Source: Oscillospiraceae bacterium | GTDB lineage: Bacteria > Bacillota > Clostridia > Oscillospirales > Ruminococcaceae | Length of the DNA stretch: 64,000 nt | Assembly: GCA_017435565.1 (NCBI GenBank) | Contig: JAFSEU010000026.1 | Location: 1-64,000, forward strand | Direction: 5' to 3' | In this document: positions 55,745 through 63,301 of the stretch, piece by piece | Position numbering within the stretch: the first letter of the stretch is position 1 | How the letters are laid out: each line of letters starts with the position of its first letter | Program-made: the position numbers and the translations under genes | The notes under the pieces: model-generated | What the model was told of the DNA's origin: nothing | The model's input: only the letters and a program-made list of their open reading frames with translations | The model's database searches: none

Positions 55745-56610
55745 ATGGATTTGAATATTTTCACCCGACAGCTTTGGCACTGTATTTTGCTTCTGTCTTA
55801 TTTATTACAATGTTTTTATCAAATCCGTTTTTGAATGTTGCAGCGCTTGTCGGAGCATTTGTCTTTTATGCTAAGACAAAAAAGGGTATCTGCCTTGTAA
55901 AGGAAACAGGCTTTTCCTTTTTGCTGTTTGTTCTGATAGCAATAACAAATCCGCTGTTTTCACATAAGGGCGCTACTGTTCTGTTTTTCTTCAATAACAA
56001 TCCCATAACTCTGGAATCAATATTATACGGGCTGAATAATGCTGTTATGCTCACTGCGGTCATATACTGGTTCAAATGTCTGAATCTGGTGCTCACATCT
56101 GACAAGCTTTTATATCTGCTGGGTAATGCTTCACCGAAAATCGCTTTGCTCATTTCCTCGGCGTTAAGGTTCATACCGCTTTTAAAATCACAGGGTGAAA
56201 GAATAAAGGCTTCGCAGATTACAATGGGTCTGTATGCTTCAAGCGCTTGGACGGACAAGCTTAAGGGCACGCTGAGAGTCTGTTCCGCATTAATCACCTG
56301 GAGCCTTGAAAATGCAATTGATACGGGCAGTTCCATGAAGGCAAGGGGTTATGGCTTAAAGCCCCGAACGCATTATTCGCTTTATAGGTTTACAAGGCGT
56401 GACGCATTGATGATGGTGCTTGTTGCGGCACTGGACATATTTGTGATTTTTGCCTTTTGCGCACAGTGGCTTGAATTCAGTTTCTATCCGCTTGTTTCCT
56501 ACGTATGCAGTCTTTCGGCGCTTGTGGCGTTTGCGTTGCTGTGCCTGCTGCCGCTGATTATTGAGATAAAGGAGGATTTGATGTGGAAATACTGCAAATC
56601 AAGGATTTGA
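55741..56610 (+). CDS. ecfT: ECF transporter transmembrane subunit EcfT
   Basis: The 289-residue membrane subunit couples the ATPases to the S component. About six hydrophobic segments are visible. The diagnostic coupling-helix motif Ala-Arg-Gly is in TGSSMKARGYGLKPRT (near residue 197), and an earlier partner segment is near MKGTLRVCSALITWSLENA-like helices before it. ATG 55741 overlaps the previous stop (ATGA) and is preferred to ATG 55735. The end overlaps the ATPase gene by 28 bases. Cobalt-type CbiQ is related, but the fused EcfA and the S component indicate a vitamin ECF system. Confidence 0.9.
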   Translation: MNGFEYFHPTALALYFASVLFITMFLSNPFLNVAALVGAFVFYAKTKKGICLVKETGFSFLLFVLIAITNPLFSHKGATVLFFFNNNPITLESILYGLNNAVMLTAVIYWFKCLNLVLTSDKLLYLLGNASPKIALLISSALRFIPLLKSQGERIKASQITMGLYASSAWTDKLKGTLRVCSALITWSLENAIDTGSSMKARGYGLKPRTHYSLYRFTRRDALMMVLVAALDIFVIFAFCAQWLEFSFYPLVSYVCSLSALVAFALLCLLPLIIEIKEDLMWKYCKSRI

Positions 56611-58268
56611 GCTTTTCCTATCCACAATCGGAAAAACACGTTCTTTCCAATATAAATCTTTCGGTCAGCGCAGGCGAATTTGTTGTTGTGTGCGGTGAGT
56701 CGGGCTGTGGTAAATCCACACTTTTGAGGTTGATTAAAAAAGAGCTTTCTCCCTATGGAAAAACTCAAGGAAAAATATTATATAACGGCACCGAGATTGA
56801 AAAGCTCGATGAGAGAGAATCTGCGGCACAAATCGGTTTTATTCTCCAGAACCCCGAAAGCCAGATAGTTACCGACAGGGTATGGCACGAGCTGGCGTTT
56901 GGACTTGAGAGCCTTGGATGCGATGATAAGGTCATTCGCCGAAGAGTTGCAGAAATGGCAAGCTATTTCGGAATTGAAGAGTGGTTTCATAAAAAAACTG
57001 CTGAATTATCGGGCGGTCAGAAGCAGCTTTTAAATCTTGCGTCGGTAATGGCGATGCAGCCGAAAATTCTGCTTCTGGATGAGCCGACAGCACAGCTCGA
57101 CCCGATAGCCGCCGCAAATTTTATCACAACGCTTAATAAGCTTAATCGCGAAACGGGTCTTACCGTTGTTATAGTCGAGCACAGGCTGGAGGAGCTTTTT
57201 CCGATTGCCGATAAGGTGCTTATTATGAGGGACGGCAGAAATGAGTTTTTTGGAAGTCCGCAGCGTTGTGCGGCGTATTTCAGCCAAAATCCCGACGACC
57301 CGATGAAGGCGGCGTTGCCGAGCGCTATGCGTATATTTTCACAGCTTGAGGGCGGGGGAGAAGCTCCGCTGACTGTAAAAGATTGCAGAGAATATATCGC
57401 AAAAAAATACTCAAACAGAATAACCTTTCTTGAGGAAAAGGAATTTTTTCCGAGCAATCATAAGTCAATTGAGTTCAAGGATGTATTCTTTCGTTATGGC
57501 AAGGATTTGCCGGACGTGCTCAAAAGCGCATCGTTTTCTGTATATAAAGGCGAGCATTTCTGCATTCTCGGAGGAAACGGAAGCGGAAAGACGACTGCCC
57601 TTTCTCTTGCTTCAAGGCTTCTGAAGCCATATCGCGGCAAAGTGCTGATTGATGGAAAGAACGTCAGGGATTATGCGAAGAATGAGCTTTATGTAAATAA
57701 TATCACACTTTTGCCGCAAAATCCGCAGACACTTTTTCTTGAAAAGACGGTCAAAGAGGATTGGCTTGAAACTTGCTGTATTATGAAGTACAGCAGCAGC
57801 CAAGCGCAAAGCAAAATTCAAGAGCTTGCCGATATCCTCGGTATCAAGCATCTGCTGGATATGCACCCTTATGATTTAAGCGGAGGCGAGCAGCAAAAGG
57901 CGGCACTTGGAAAAGTACTGCTTCTAAATCCGAAAATTCTGCTGCTTGACGAACCGACAAAGGGCATTGACGCCTGCTCCAAGATAAAGCTTCTGCAGAT
58001 TCTGCAAAAGCTTACAAAGAAGGAAATCACCATTATTACCGTCACGCACGATGTTGAATTTGCGGCACAGAGCGCCGACCGTGTGGGAATGCTGTTTGAC
58101 GGGCAGTTTGTTTCGGTTGATACACCTGTCAGATTCTTTTCCGAAAACAGCTTTTATACCACAGCGGCAAACCGCATTTCAAGAGGAATATACGACGGTG
58201 CGATTTTGTGTGAGCAGGTCGTGGAGCTGTGCCGCCTTAACGGAACGAAGGACGGTGATTGTGAATGA
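56583..58268 (+). CDS. Fused EcfA1-EcfA2 energy-coupling ATPase
   Basis: The 561-residue protein holds two complete ABC ATPase domains, so one gene supplies the heterodimer usually made from two. Domain 1 has Walker A in VVCGESGCGKSTLLRL (near 35), signature ELSGGQKQLLNL (near 140) and Walker B in ILLLDEPTAQLDP. Domain 2 has CILGGNGSGKTTALSL (near 330), DLSGGEQQKAALGKV and ILLLDEPTKGIDA, with the switch His in ITVTHDVEFAA. The start is GTG 56583, six bases after GGAGG. It is coupled to ecfT upstream and, through ATGA, to the S component downstream. Confidence 0.93.
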   Translation: MEILQIKDLSFSYPQSEKHVLSNINLSVSAGEFVVVCGESGCGKSTLLRLIKKELSPYGKTQGKILYNGTEIEKLDERESAAQIGFILQNPESQIVTDRVWHELAFGLESLGCDDKVIRRRVAEMASYFGIEEWFHKKTAELSGGQKQLLNLASVMAMQPKILLLDEPTAQLDPIAAANFITTLNKLNRETGLTVVIVEHRLEELFPIADKVLIMRDGRNEFFGSPQRCAAYFSQNPDDPMKAALPSAMRIFSQLEGGGEAPLTVKDCREYIAKKYSNRITFLEEKEFFPSNHKSIEFKDVFFRYGKDLPDVLKSASFSVYKGEHFCILGGNGSGKTTALSLASRLLKPYRGKVLIDGKNVRDYAKNELYVNNITLLPQNPQTLFLEKTVKEDWLETCCIMKYSSSQAQSKIQELADILGIKHLLDMHPYDLSGGEQQKAALGKVLLLNPKILLLDEPTKGIDACSKIKLLQILQKLTKKEITIITVTHDVEFAAQSADRVGMLFDGQFVSVDTPVRFFSENSFYTTAANRISRGIYDGAILCEQVVELCRLNGTKDGDCE

Positions 58269-58957
58269 ACAGACGAAAGAATGTTGCCACGTTTGTACTT
58301 CTGGCAATTGCAATTCCGTTTGTTGTAATCGTCGGAGCGCTTGTTTTTAAGGAAAGGTATTACGCCTTTGTTTCTCTCTGCGTCGCTTTTCTTTCGTGCA
58401 TTCCATTGTTTTACGCATTTGAGCGGAGAGAAAGCTCTTCAAAAGAGCTTGCCGTATTGGCTGTTATGATTGCGATATCGGTCTGCGGAAGATTTATTTT
58501 TTCCTTTTTGCCGGGCTTTAAGCCCGTAACGGCAATTACTGTAATCTGTGCGGTATATCTCGGAAAGGAAGCGGGCTTTGTGGTGGGTTCGCTCTCTGCT
58601 GTGGTGTCGAATTTTTATTTCGGGCAGGGTCCCTGGACGCCGTTTCAGATGTTTGCGTGGGGATTTCTGGGATTTATTGCCGGATTGCTTTGCTCGCCGC
58701 TAAAAAAAAGCAGAGCTGCTTTATGCATTTACGGCGCATTTGCCGGTATTGCTTTTTCTTTGCTTATGGATGTCTGGGCGACACTTTGGGCTGATGGGGC
58801 ATTCAATCTGCAGAGATATGCGGCTTTGGCTGTATCGGCAATCCCCTTGACAGTTGAATATGTGGTTTCAAATGTGATTTTTCTCCTGCTTTTGTCAAAT
58901 CCGATAGGAGAAAAGCTGGAACGCATTAAAAACAAATACGGCTTGTTTGCCGTGTGA
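58265..58957 (+). CDS. ECF transporter substrate-binding S component (probable cobalamin/corrinoid)
   Basis: The 230-residue polytopic protein has six to seven hydrophobic helices. The conserved S-component elements are ELAVLAVMIAISVCGRF near residue 60, the loop FLPGFKPVTAITVICAVYLG near 77 and FYFGQGPWTPFQMFAWGFLG near 118. The last also occurs in CbrT- and CblT-like proteins, as far as I recall. It binds the vitamin and delivers it through EcfT and the fused ATPase. The cobalamin riboswitch at the head of the operon makes cobalamin or a precursor the likely substrate. The start codon overlaps the ATPase stop (ATGA). Confidence 0.87.
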   Translation: MNRRKNVATFVLLAIAIPFVVIVGALVFKERYYAFVSLCVAFLSCIPLFYAFERRESSSKELAVLAVMIAISVCGRFIFSFLPGFKPVTAITVICAVYLGKEAGFVVGSLSAVVSNFYFGQGPWTPFQMFAWGFLGFIAGLLCSPLKKSRAALCIYGAFAGIAFSLLMDVWATLWADGAFNLQRYAALAVSAIPLTVEYVVSNVIFLLLLSNPIGEKLERIKNKYGLFAV

Positions 58958-59017
58958 ATTGTTCAATTTCAGCGAAAATGCTGTTTTGATAAAAATTTCA
59001 GAAAGAGGTATTTTTAA

Positions 59018-59941
59018 ATGAAAAAATTACTTAGCACAGCGCTTGCAATTGCAATGCTTTCAGGATGTGTAAATCTTGCTGCTTCAGCGGAAGATGGACT
59101 ATCTGCATCGGTTTATGTGACGATATCAAATAAGGGAGAGCTTGTCGCAGTGCAGCAGAATGTTGTTGTTTCTGATGCTGACAATGACGGCAGCTTGACA
59201 GTGGATGATGCTCTGTTTGCCCTTCATGAAGCGGTATATGAAGGTGGTGCAGAGGCAGGATATAGCTCATATACGGGTGATTACGGTCTTTCCCTTGGTA
59301 TGCTCTGGGGCGATGACAGCGGAAACTTTGGTTACTGCAAGAATAACACATCCTGTTTCAGTCTTGCTGATACTGTTGTTGACGGTGATTATATTACGGC
59401 ATATATTTACAGCAATACTGATTATTATTCCGATATGTATACCTTTTTTGACGTGAACACGGCAAGCGCAGACGCCGGCGAGGAAATTATACTTACACTT
59501 TCAGGTTCAGGCTATGACGCTGACTGGAACTCTGTAACTTTGCCGGTTGAAGGCGCTGTAATTACATTGAACGGCGAACAAACGGAATATGTTACCGATG
59601 CTGAAGGAAAGGTTTCTGTTACAATCGAATCCGAAGGGAAATACACAATCAGCGCGAAATCGGATACCCGGATAATTGTTCCGCCGGTATGCGTTGCCGA
59701 AATTTCAGCTGTGGTTGTTGATGAGGAAAATAGCGTACCATCCGAATCGGAAAGTGTTGAATCAAGCGAGAACAGTGAATCAAGCGAAAGCATAAGCGAG
59801 CCTGAAAGCTCTGCTGCTGATGTTTCTTCACCCGAAACAGGCGATGACTCTAACGTAACAATTTACGCGGCAGTTTTCTTTTTGTCCGTTATGATGGCTG
59901 CGGCGATTGTTGTATCATCAAAAAAATCATATGAAAAATAA
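59018..59941 (+). CDS. Cell-wall-anchored DUF4430-like surface protein
   Basis: The 307-residue protein has a signal peptide (1-24). An N-terminal domain (about 27-155) resembles DUF4430/transcobalamin-like beta domains: LTVDDALFALHEAVYEGG, YGLSLGMLWGDDSGNFGYCK, then VVDGDYITAYIY. A beta domain of Ig or carboxypeptidase-regulatory type follows (about 160-240). A Ser/Glu-rich spacer (about 243-275) leads to SPETG, a membrane helix and the tail KKSYEK. SPETG is an LPXTG-like sorting signal, so sortase anchoring is likely. Its place behind the B12 riboswitch suggests a corrinoid-binding surface role. AAAGAGG precedes ATG 59018. Confidence 0.75.
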   Translation: MKKLLSTALAIAMLSGCVNLAASAEDGLSASVYVTISNKGELVAVQQNVVVSDADNDGSLTVDDALFALHEAVYEGGAEAGYSSYTGDYGLSLGMLWGDDSGNFGYCKNNTSCFSLADTVVDGDYITAYIYSNTDYYSDMYTFFDVNTASADAGEEIILTLSGSGYDADWNSVTLPVEGAVITLNGEQTEYVTDAEGKVSVTIESEGKYTISAKSDTRIIVPPVCVAEISAVVVDEENSVPSESESVESSENSESSESISEPESSAADVSSPETGDDSNVTIYAAVFFLSVMMAAAIVVSSKKSYEK

Positions 59942-61595
59942 GCTTTTTAGTTTTTTGTCCCTGTTAGGTGCTTTTGTAATATTTTTTACTCAGTCCGCTT
60001 TACAGTTTTGCGTAAATGCCGCCGATGTGGCTTTGGATACAATCGACGGCATTACGTTGTACAAGCTCAGCGAGTCTTCTGCATCGGATATAGACGAATG
60101 GATTGAAGGTGCTCTGACGGAAAATGCAGGCATAGCCTCTGAATGGTATGTTATCGGGCTTAGTCAGTATGGGGATTATGATTTTTCAAAGTATCGGGCG
60201 GCTCTGCTTGAATATCTTGAAAATAATACCGAAGGCTCTGCTTCATCACGCCAGAAATATGCTCTTGCGCTTGTTGCGGCGTCAAGCACGGATTCGTATA
60301 TAAACGAGGTGCTTGATGATTCAATTGGCAAGCAGGGGATAATAAGCTGGATATTCGGTCTGCACCTCTTGAATAACGGCTATGAATCGCAGGAATATTC
60401 TTTGCAGCAGATTAAGGAAAAGCTTGTGTCGCTGCAGCTGCCCGACGGAGGGTTTGCCGTAATGGGCTCAAACTCAGAGGTGGATGCGACCGCTATGGCG
60501 CTTGCGGCACTTGCACCGTATTATGACAGCGATTCAGACGTAAAGATTTGTGTGGACAAAGCACTTGACTTTCTTTCGCAGCAGCAGAATGATACGGGTG
60601 ATTATTCAAGCTACGGCACGGATAATTCCGAAAGTACAGCGCAGGTTCTGATTGCGCTTTCATCGCTGGGTATTGACGCGTTGCAGGATTCGAGATTCAT
60701 CAAAAACGGAAATACTGTTTTTGACGGAATAATGCTGTACCAATTGCCTGACGGCAGCTTTTCGCATATAAAAGGCGGAGAATCAAACGATTTGTCAACT
60801 GTGCAGGTTTTTCTTTCAATGGTTTCCTATCTGCGGATGAACAATGCTGAAAGTTCGCTTTATATACTGGATTCAATCAATCTCAAAAGTGAAAACAGCG
60901 TGGGAAATTCAGAAAGCGAATCTTATTTTGACAGCTCGATTGTCGTGACTGAAGAAAGCCTTGATCAAGAAAATGAATCTGCAAGCCTTAGCGGAAATTC
61001 GGTTAATACATCAATTAGTGAGAAAGCAGGCAGCTATAAGCTTTGGGTAATTCTTGTGATTGCTGCAATTGCAACGGCAGTCTGCTTGGCGATGTATGTT
61101 TTCAAGCGCCGCAATTTAAAGAATTTTGCAGTTGTCATAATCATAGCTTTGGCGTGCATTGCTTTTGTTTTGTTGACTGATTTCAAGAGCAGGGATGAAT
61201 TTTACAACGTAGCGTCAGATAAAGCCGAAGCCGACGGAAGCGTTATAATTTCAATCAGATGCGACGAAATTGAAGATAAAAGCGCAGAGCACATTCCCGA
61301 TGACGGTACTATTCTCAATGATACCGAGCTTGAATTCAGTTCCGGCAATACCGTATATGATATTCTTTTGCAGGCAACAATCGAAAATGGAATACATCTT
61401 GAAACAAGCTCGGTCGGCAGCTCGGTTTATGTCGAAGGAATCGCGAACATTTATGAATTTGATTTCGGCGAGCTTTCCGGCTGGATGTATTATGTAAACG
61501 GTGAGGAGCCGTCAGTTGGTTGCGGTGATTGCAAAGTGAATTCCGGCGATGTGATAGAATGGGTATATACCTGCGATTTCGGAAAAAACGGTTAA
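59931..61595 (+). CDS. Membrane protein with alpha/alpha-toroid and DUF4430 domains (transcobalamin-like plan)
   Basis: The 554-residue protein has a signal peptide (1-30). An alpha/alpha-barrel domain (about 40-320) shows prenyltransferase/terpene-cyclase-type repeats: QLPDGGFAVMGSNSEVDATA, QQNDTGDYSSYG and QLPDGSFSHIKGG. A Ser/Glu-rich linker follows. Two membrane helices (about 368-390 and 395-413) flank the basic loop FKRRNLKN, so both large domains should lie outside. The C-terminal domain (about 430-554) matches DUF4430: TVYDILLQATIENG, then IYEFDFGELSGWMYYVNGEE and VNSGDVIEWVYT. Animal transcobalamin and intrinsic factor combine an alpha6/alpha6 barrel with this same beta domain. ATG 59931 overlaps the previous stop by 11 bases. 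Corrinoid binding is inferred. Confidence 0.8.
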   Translation: MKNKLFSFLSLLGAFVIFFTQSALQFCVNAADVALDTIDGITLYKLSESSASDIDEWIEGALTENAGIASEWYVIGLSQYGDYDFSKYRAALLEYLENNTEGSASSRQKYALALVAASSTDSYINEVLDDSIGKQGIISWIFGLHLLNNGYESQEYSLQQIKEKLVSLQLPDGGFAVMGSNSEVDATAMALAALAPYYDSDSDVKICVDKALDFLSQQQNDTGDYSSYGTDNSESTAQVLIALSSLGIDALQDSRFIKNGNTVFDGIMLYQLPDGSFSHIKGGESNDLSTVQVFLSMVSYLRMNNAESSLYILDSINLKSENSVGNSESESYFDSSIVVTEESLDQENESASLSGNSVNTSISEKAGSYKLWVILVIAAIATAVCLAMYVFKRRNLKNFAVVIIIALACIAFVLLTDFKSRDEFYNVASDKAEADGSVIISIRCDEIEDKSAEHIPDDGTILNDTELEFSSGNTVYDILLQATIENGIHLETSSVGSSVYVEGIANIYEFDFGELSGWMYYVNGEEPSVGCGDCKVNSGDVIEWVYTCDFGKNG

Positions 61596-61616
61596 TGAAA
61601 GGGCGAGGCAATAAAA

Positions 61617-61880
61617 ATGAACAAAAACGCTTTCTTTCAAAATAAAACTTGCGAGTTTTTTCCTTGCCACAGCGGAATCAGCATCGATGATTTCAATTGT
61701 ATGTTCTGCTACTGCCCTTTATATATGCTCGGCAGCGAGTGCGGCGGGAATTACAGAATATTGCCCGAAGGCATCAAGGATTGCAGCGATTGCACCGTGT
61801 GCCATTGTAAGGATTCATATAAGCTGATTGAATCAAAGTTTTCGCTGATAGTGCAAAGGGAACGGCAAAACCGAAAATAA
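61617..61880 (+). CDS. Cysteine-rich small-domain protein
   Basis: The 87-residue protein has about 11 cysteines arranged as in the cysteine-rich small domain family (zf-like, PF04071 as I recall it): FFQNKTCEFFPCHSG, then FNCMFCYCPLYMLG, CGGN and IKDCSDCTVCHCKD. It probably binds metal. Members of this family are often found with cobalamin biosynthesis or salvage genes in Clostridia, which fits its place as the last gene of the B12-riboswitch operon, 21 bases after the toroid protein. GGGCGAGG precedes ATG 61617. The biochemical role is unknown. Confidence 0.85.
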   Translation: MNKNAFFQNKTCEFFPCHSGISIDDFNCMFCYCPLYMLGSECGGNYRILPEGIKDCSDCTVCHCKDSYKLIESKFSLIVQRERQNRK

Positions 61881-61902
61881 AGCTTTAATATTGAAACAGA
61901 TT

Positions 61903-61945
61903 AAAAGCCGCTTCAGACTTTGTGTCAGAAGCGGCATAGCTTTTA
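61903..61945 (+). terminator. Terminator of the cobalamin operon
   Basis: GCCGCTTC (61907-61914) and GAAGCGGC (61928-61935) pair, with an inner GAC/GTC, followed shortly by CTTTTAAT. Confidence 0.7.
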
Positions 61946-61965
61946 ATACTGAGAAAAATATAGTA

Positions 61966-61994
61966 TTGACAGGACGAGATATTTGTGCTATAAT
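61966..61994 (+). promoter_or_regulatory. Promoter of mntP
   Basis: A perfect TTGACA (61966-61971), 17-base spacer and TATAAT (61989-61994) precede the manganese riboswitch. Confidence 0.92.
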
Positions 61995-62002
61995 AATCGC
62001 AA

Positions 62003-62138
62003 TATGAGGGAGTAGCAGGCGCATATTCTGCGCAGCAAGTCAACATTCTAACCCAAAGCGGGTTTGGCTTGTTTTAAATTGCGAGACTCATGCTGAGCAG
62101 GTTTGTGCTATGCGTGGAGTCTTTGTGTTTGCCCTGAC
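62003..62138 (+). promoter_or_regulatory. yybP-ykoY (Mn2+) riboswitch
   Basis: The leader contains the family's 5' element GGGAGTAGC, AAGTCAACATTCT and the GAGACTCATGCTGAGC region, followed by GGAGTCTTTGTGTTTGCCCTGACG. It sits between a consensus promoter and mntP, the usual partner of this riboswitch. A terminator hairpin follows directly, so Mn2+ binding is expected to allow read-through. Confidence 0.87.
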
Positions 62139-62177
62139 GCCAAGCGTGGCTTTCGCCGTGCTTGGTTTATTTTTTGT
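62139..62177 (+). terminator. Terminator in the mntP leader
   Basis: CCAAGC-GTGGCTTTCGCCG-GCTTGG type stem (62140-62165) is followed by TTTATTTTTT. It serves as the expression platform of the riboswitch. Confidence 0.85.
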
Positions 62178-62198
62178 CAAAAAACGGAGGAACAGAAA

Positions 62199-62783
62199 AT
62201 GAAACTGGGGTTTGCTTTCTTTTTCAACAGTATTTTGCTCGGTGTAGGTCTTGCTATGGACGCTTTTTCGGTGTCGCTTGCCAACGGTCTGAATGAACCG
62301 CAGATGAAAAAATCCAAAATGTGCGGCATTGCAGGTGTTTTTTCGGCATTTCAGTTTGCAATGCCGATGATAGGCTGGATATGTGTATCCACCGCTATGC
62401 AGTATTTCAAAGCGTTTGAAAAATGCATACCCTGGATTGCGCTTGCTTTGCTTGGCTTTATAGGTGGTAAAATGCTTTTCGAGGGAATAAAGAACAGGGA
62501 CGATGATGAAGAAAAAAGCGCTGTGGGATTCGGTGCTCTTCTGCTGCAGGGAGTTGCCACTTCAATCGACGCACTTTCTGTCGGTTTTACAATTGCGGAT
62601 TATGATTTGCTTGATGCCGCTCTTGCCTGTCTGATGATTGGCGCAGTAACCTTTCTTATCTGCTTTGCGGGCATTGCAATCGGTAAAAAGGCAGGAACTA
62701 AACTTGCAGGCGGAGCCGGAATCTTAGGCGGTTCAATTCTCATTTTTATCGGACTTGAAATCTTTATATCAAGCCTGATTTAA
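62199..62783 (+). CDS. mntP: Manganese efflux pump MntP
   Basis: The 194-residue membrane protein has six hydrophobic helices in two repeats. The conserved acidic motifs are GLAMDAFSVSLANGL (near residue 16) and GVATSIDALSVGFTIADYD (near 117). IALALLGFIGGKMLFEG near 85 is also typical. MntP exports excess Mn2+ and so completes the loop with the riboswitch in its leader. ATG 62199 follows GGAGG; the frame is open back to 62103, but that stretch is the riboswitch and terminator. Confidence 0.95.
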   Translation: MKLGFAFFFNSILLGVGLAMDAFSVSLANGLNEPQMKKSKMCGIAGVFSAFQFAMPMIGWICVSTAMQYFKAFEKCIPWIALALLGFIGGKMLFEGIKNRDDDEEKSAVGFGALLLQGVATSIDALSVGFTIADYDLLDAALACLMIGAVTFLICFAGIAIGKKAGTKLAGGAGILGGSILIFIGLEIFISSLI

Positions 62784-62835
62784 TCAAATTTCGGGAATAT
62801 AACTGAATTTATATATACATAGGATGAGGGTTAAA

Positions 62836-63222
62836 ATGGATAATAGCAATGCAATTCAGAAAATGTGTGAGATATATGAGAAAATGCTCAGCGAGAATTT
62901 TACAGGTCAGTTATCATACGAAGACGGTTGGATAATCTGGAAAATGCCAAATGATATAATCATAAAATCCACAATTAACATTCCTCCGGGCGAGGGCTAT
63001 ATCTGCGCATATTATTTTGACGGAAAAAAGGAAAATGCCCTTACTCATTGGCACCCGGAAGTTGATGAAATTTACGAGGATTTAATGAAAATCAATTGCG
63101 GTGAGATATTCTGGATATCGACACGGAGAAAATCCCGCGCCAATAGATTGCCTGTTATGTTTGAAAAATATGAATGGGATGAATTGAGCGAAGATATAAA
63201 AAATATGTATATCATATTGTGA
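62836..63222 (+). CDS. Hypothetical cytoplasmic protein
   Basis: I do not recognise this 128-residue protein. It has no signal peptide or membrane helix. It starts with a helical segment (IQKMCEIYEKMLSENF) and continues with strands rich in Trp and Ile (EDGWIIWKMPNDIIIKS; NCGEIFWISTRRKS), a compact alpha/beta-looking layout. ATG 62836 follows GAGGGTTAAA. It sits alone between mntP and a bidirectional terminator, and its neighbours suggest no function. Confidence 0.7.
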   Translation: MDNSNAIQKMCEIYEKMLSENFTGQLSYEDGWIIWKMPNDIIIKSTINIPPGEGYICAYYFDGKKENALTHWHPEVDEIYEDLMKINCGEIFWISTRRKSRANRLPVMFEKYEWDELSEDIKNMYIIL

Positions 63223-63257
63223 TTAGTCGCAAATACCTTTGATTTTATGACTTATAG

Positions 63258-63300
63258 AAAAATACCCGCAGCAGACAGACTTGTCTGTTGTGGGTATTTG
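63258..63300. terminator. Bidirectional terminator before the acyl-CoA synthetase gene
   Basis: AAATACCCGCAGCAGACA and TGTCTGTTGTGGGTATTT form a long stem with one G-T type mismatch around a 4-base loop. A and T runs flank it on both strands. Confidence 0.9.
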
Positions 63301-63301
63301 T

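Noticed and set aside
55313..55764. Minus-strand open frames across the riboswitch platform and first operon gene
   Set aside because: They are complements of structured leader RNA and of the small basic protein, with no promoter or family pattern.
62103..62198. N-terminal extension of the mntP frame
   Set aside because: The open stretch is the riboswitch and its terminator; the family N-terminus and a good ribosome binding site place the start at 62199.
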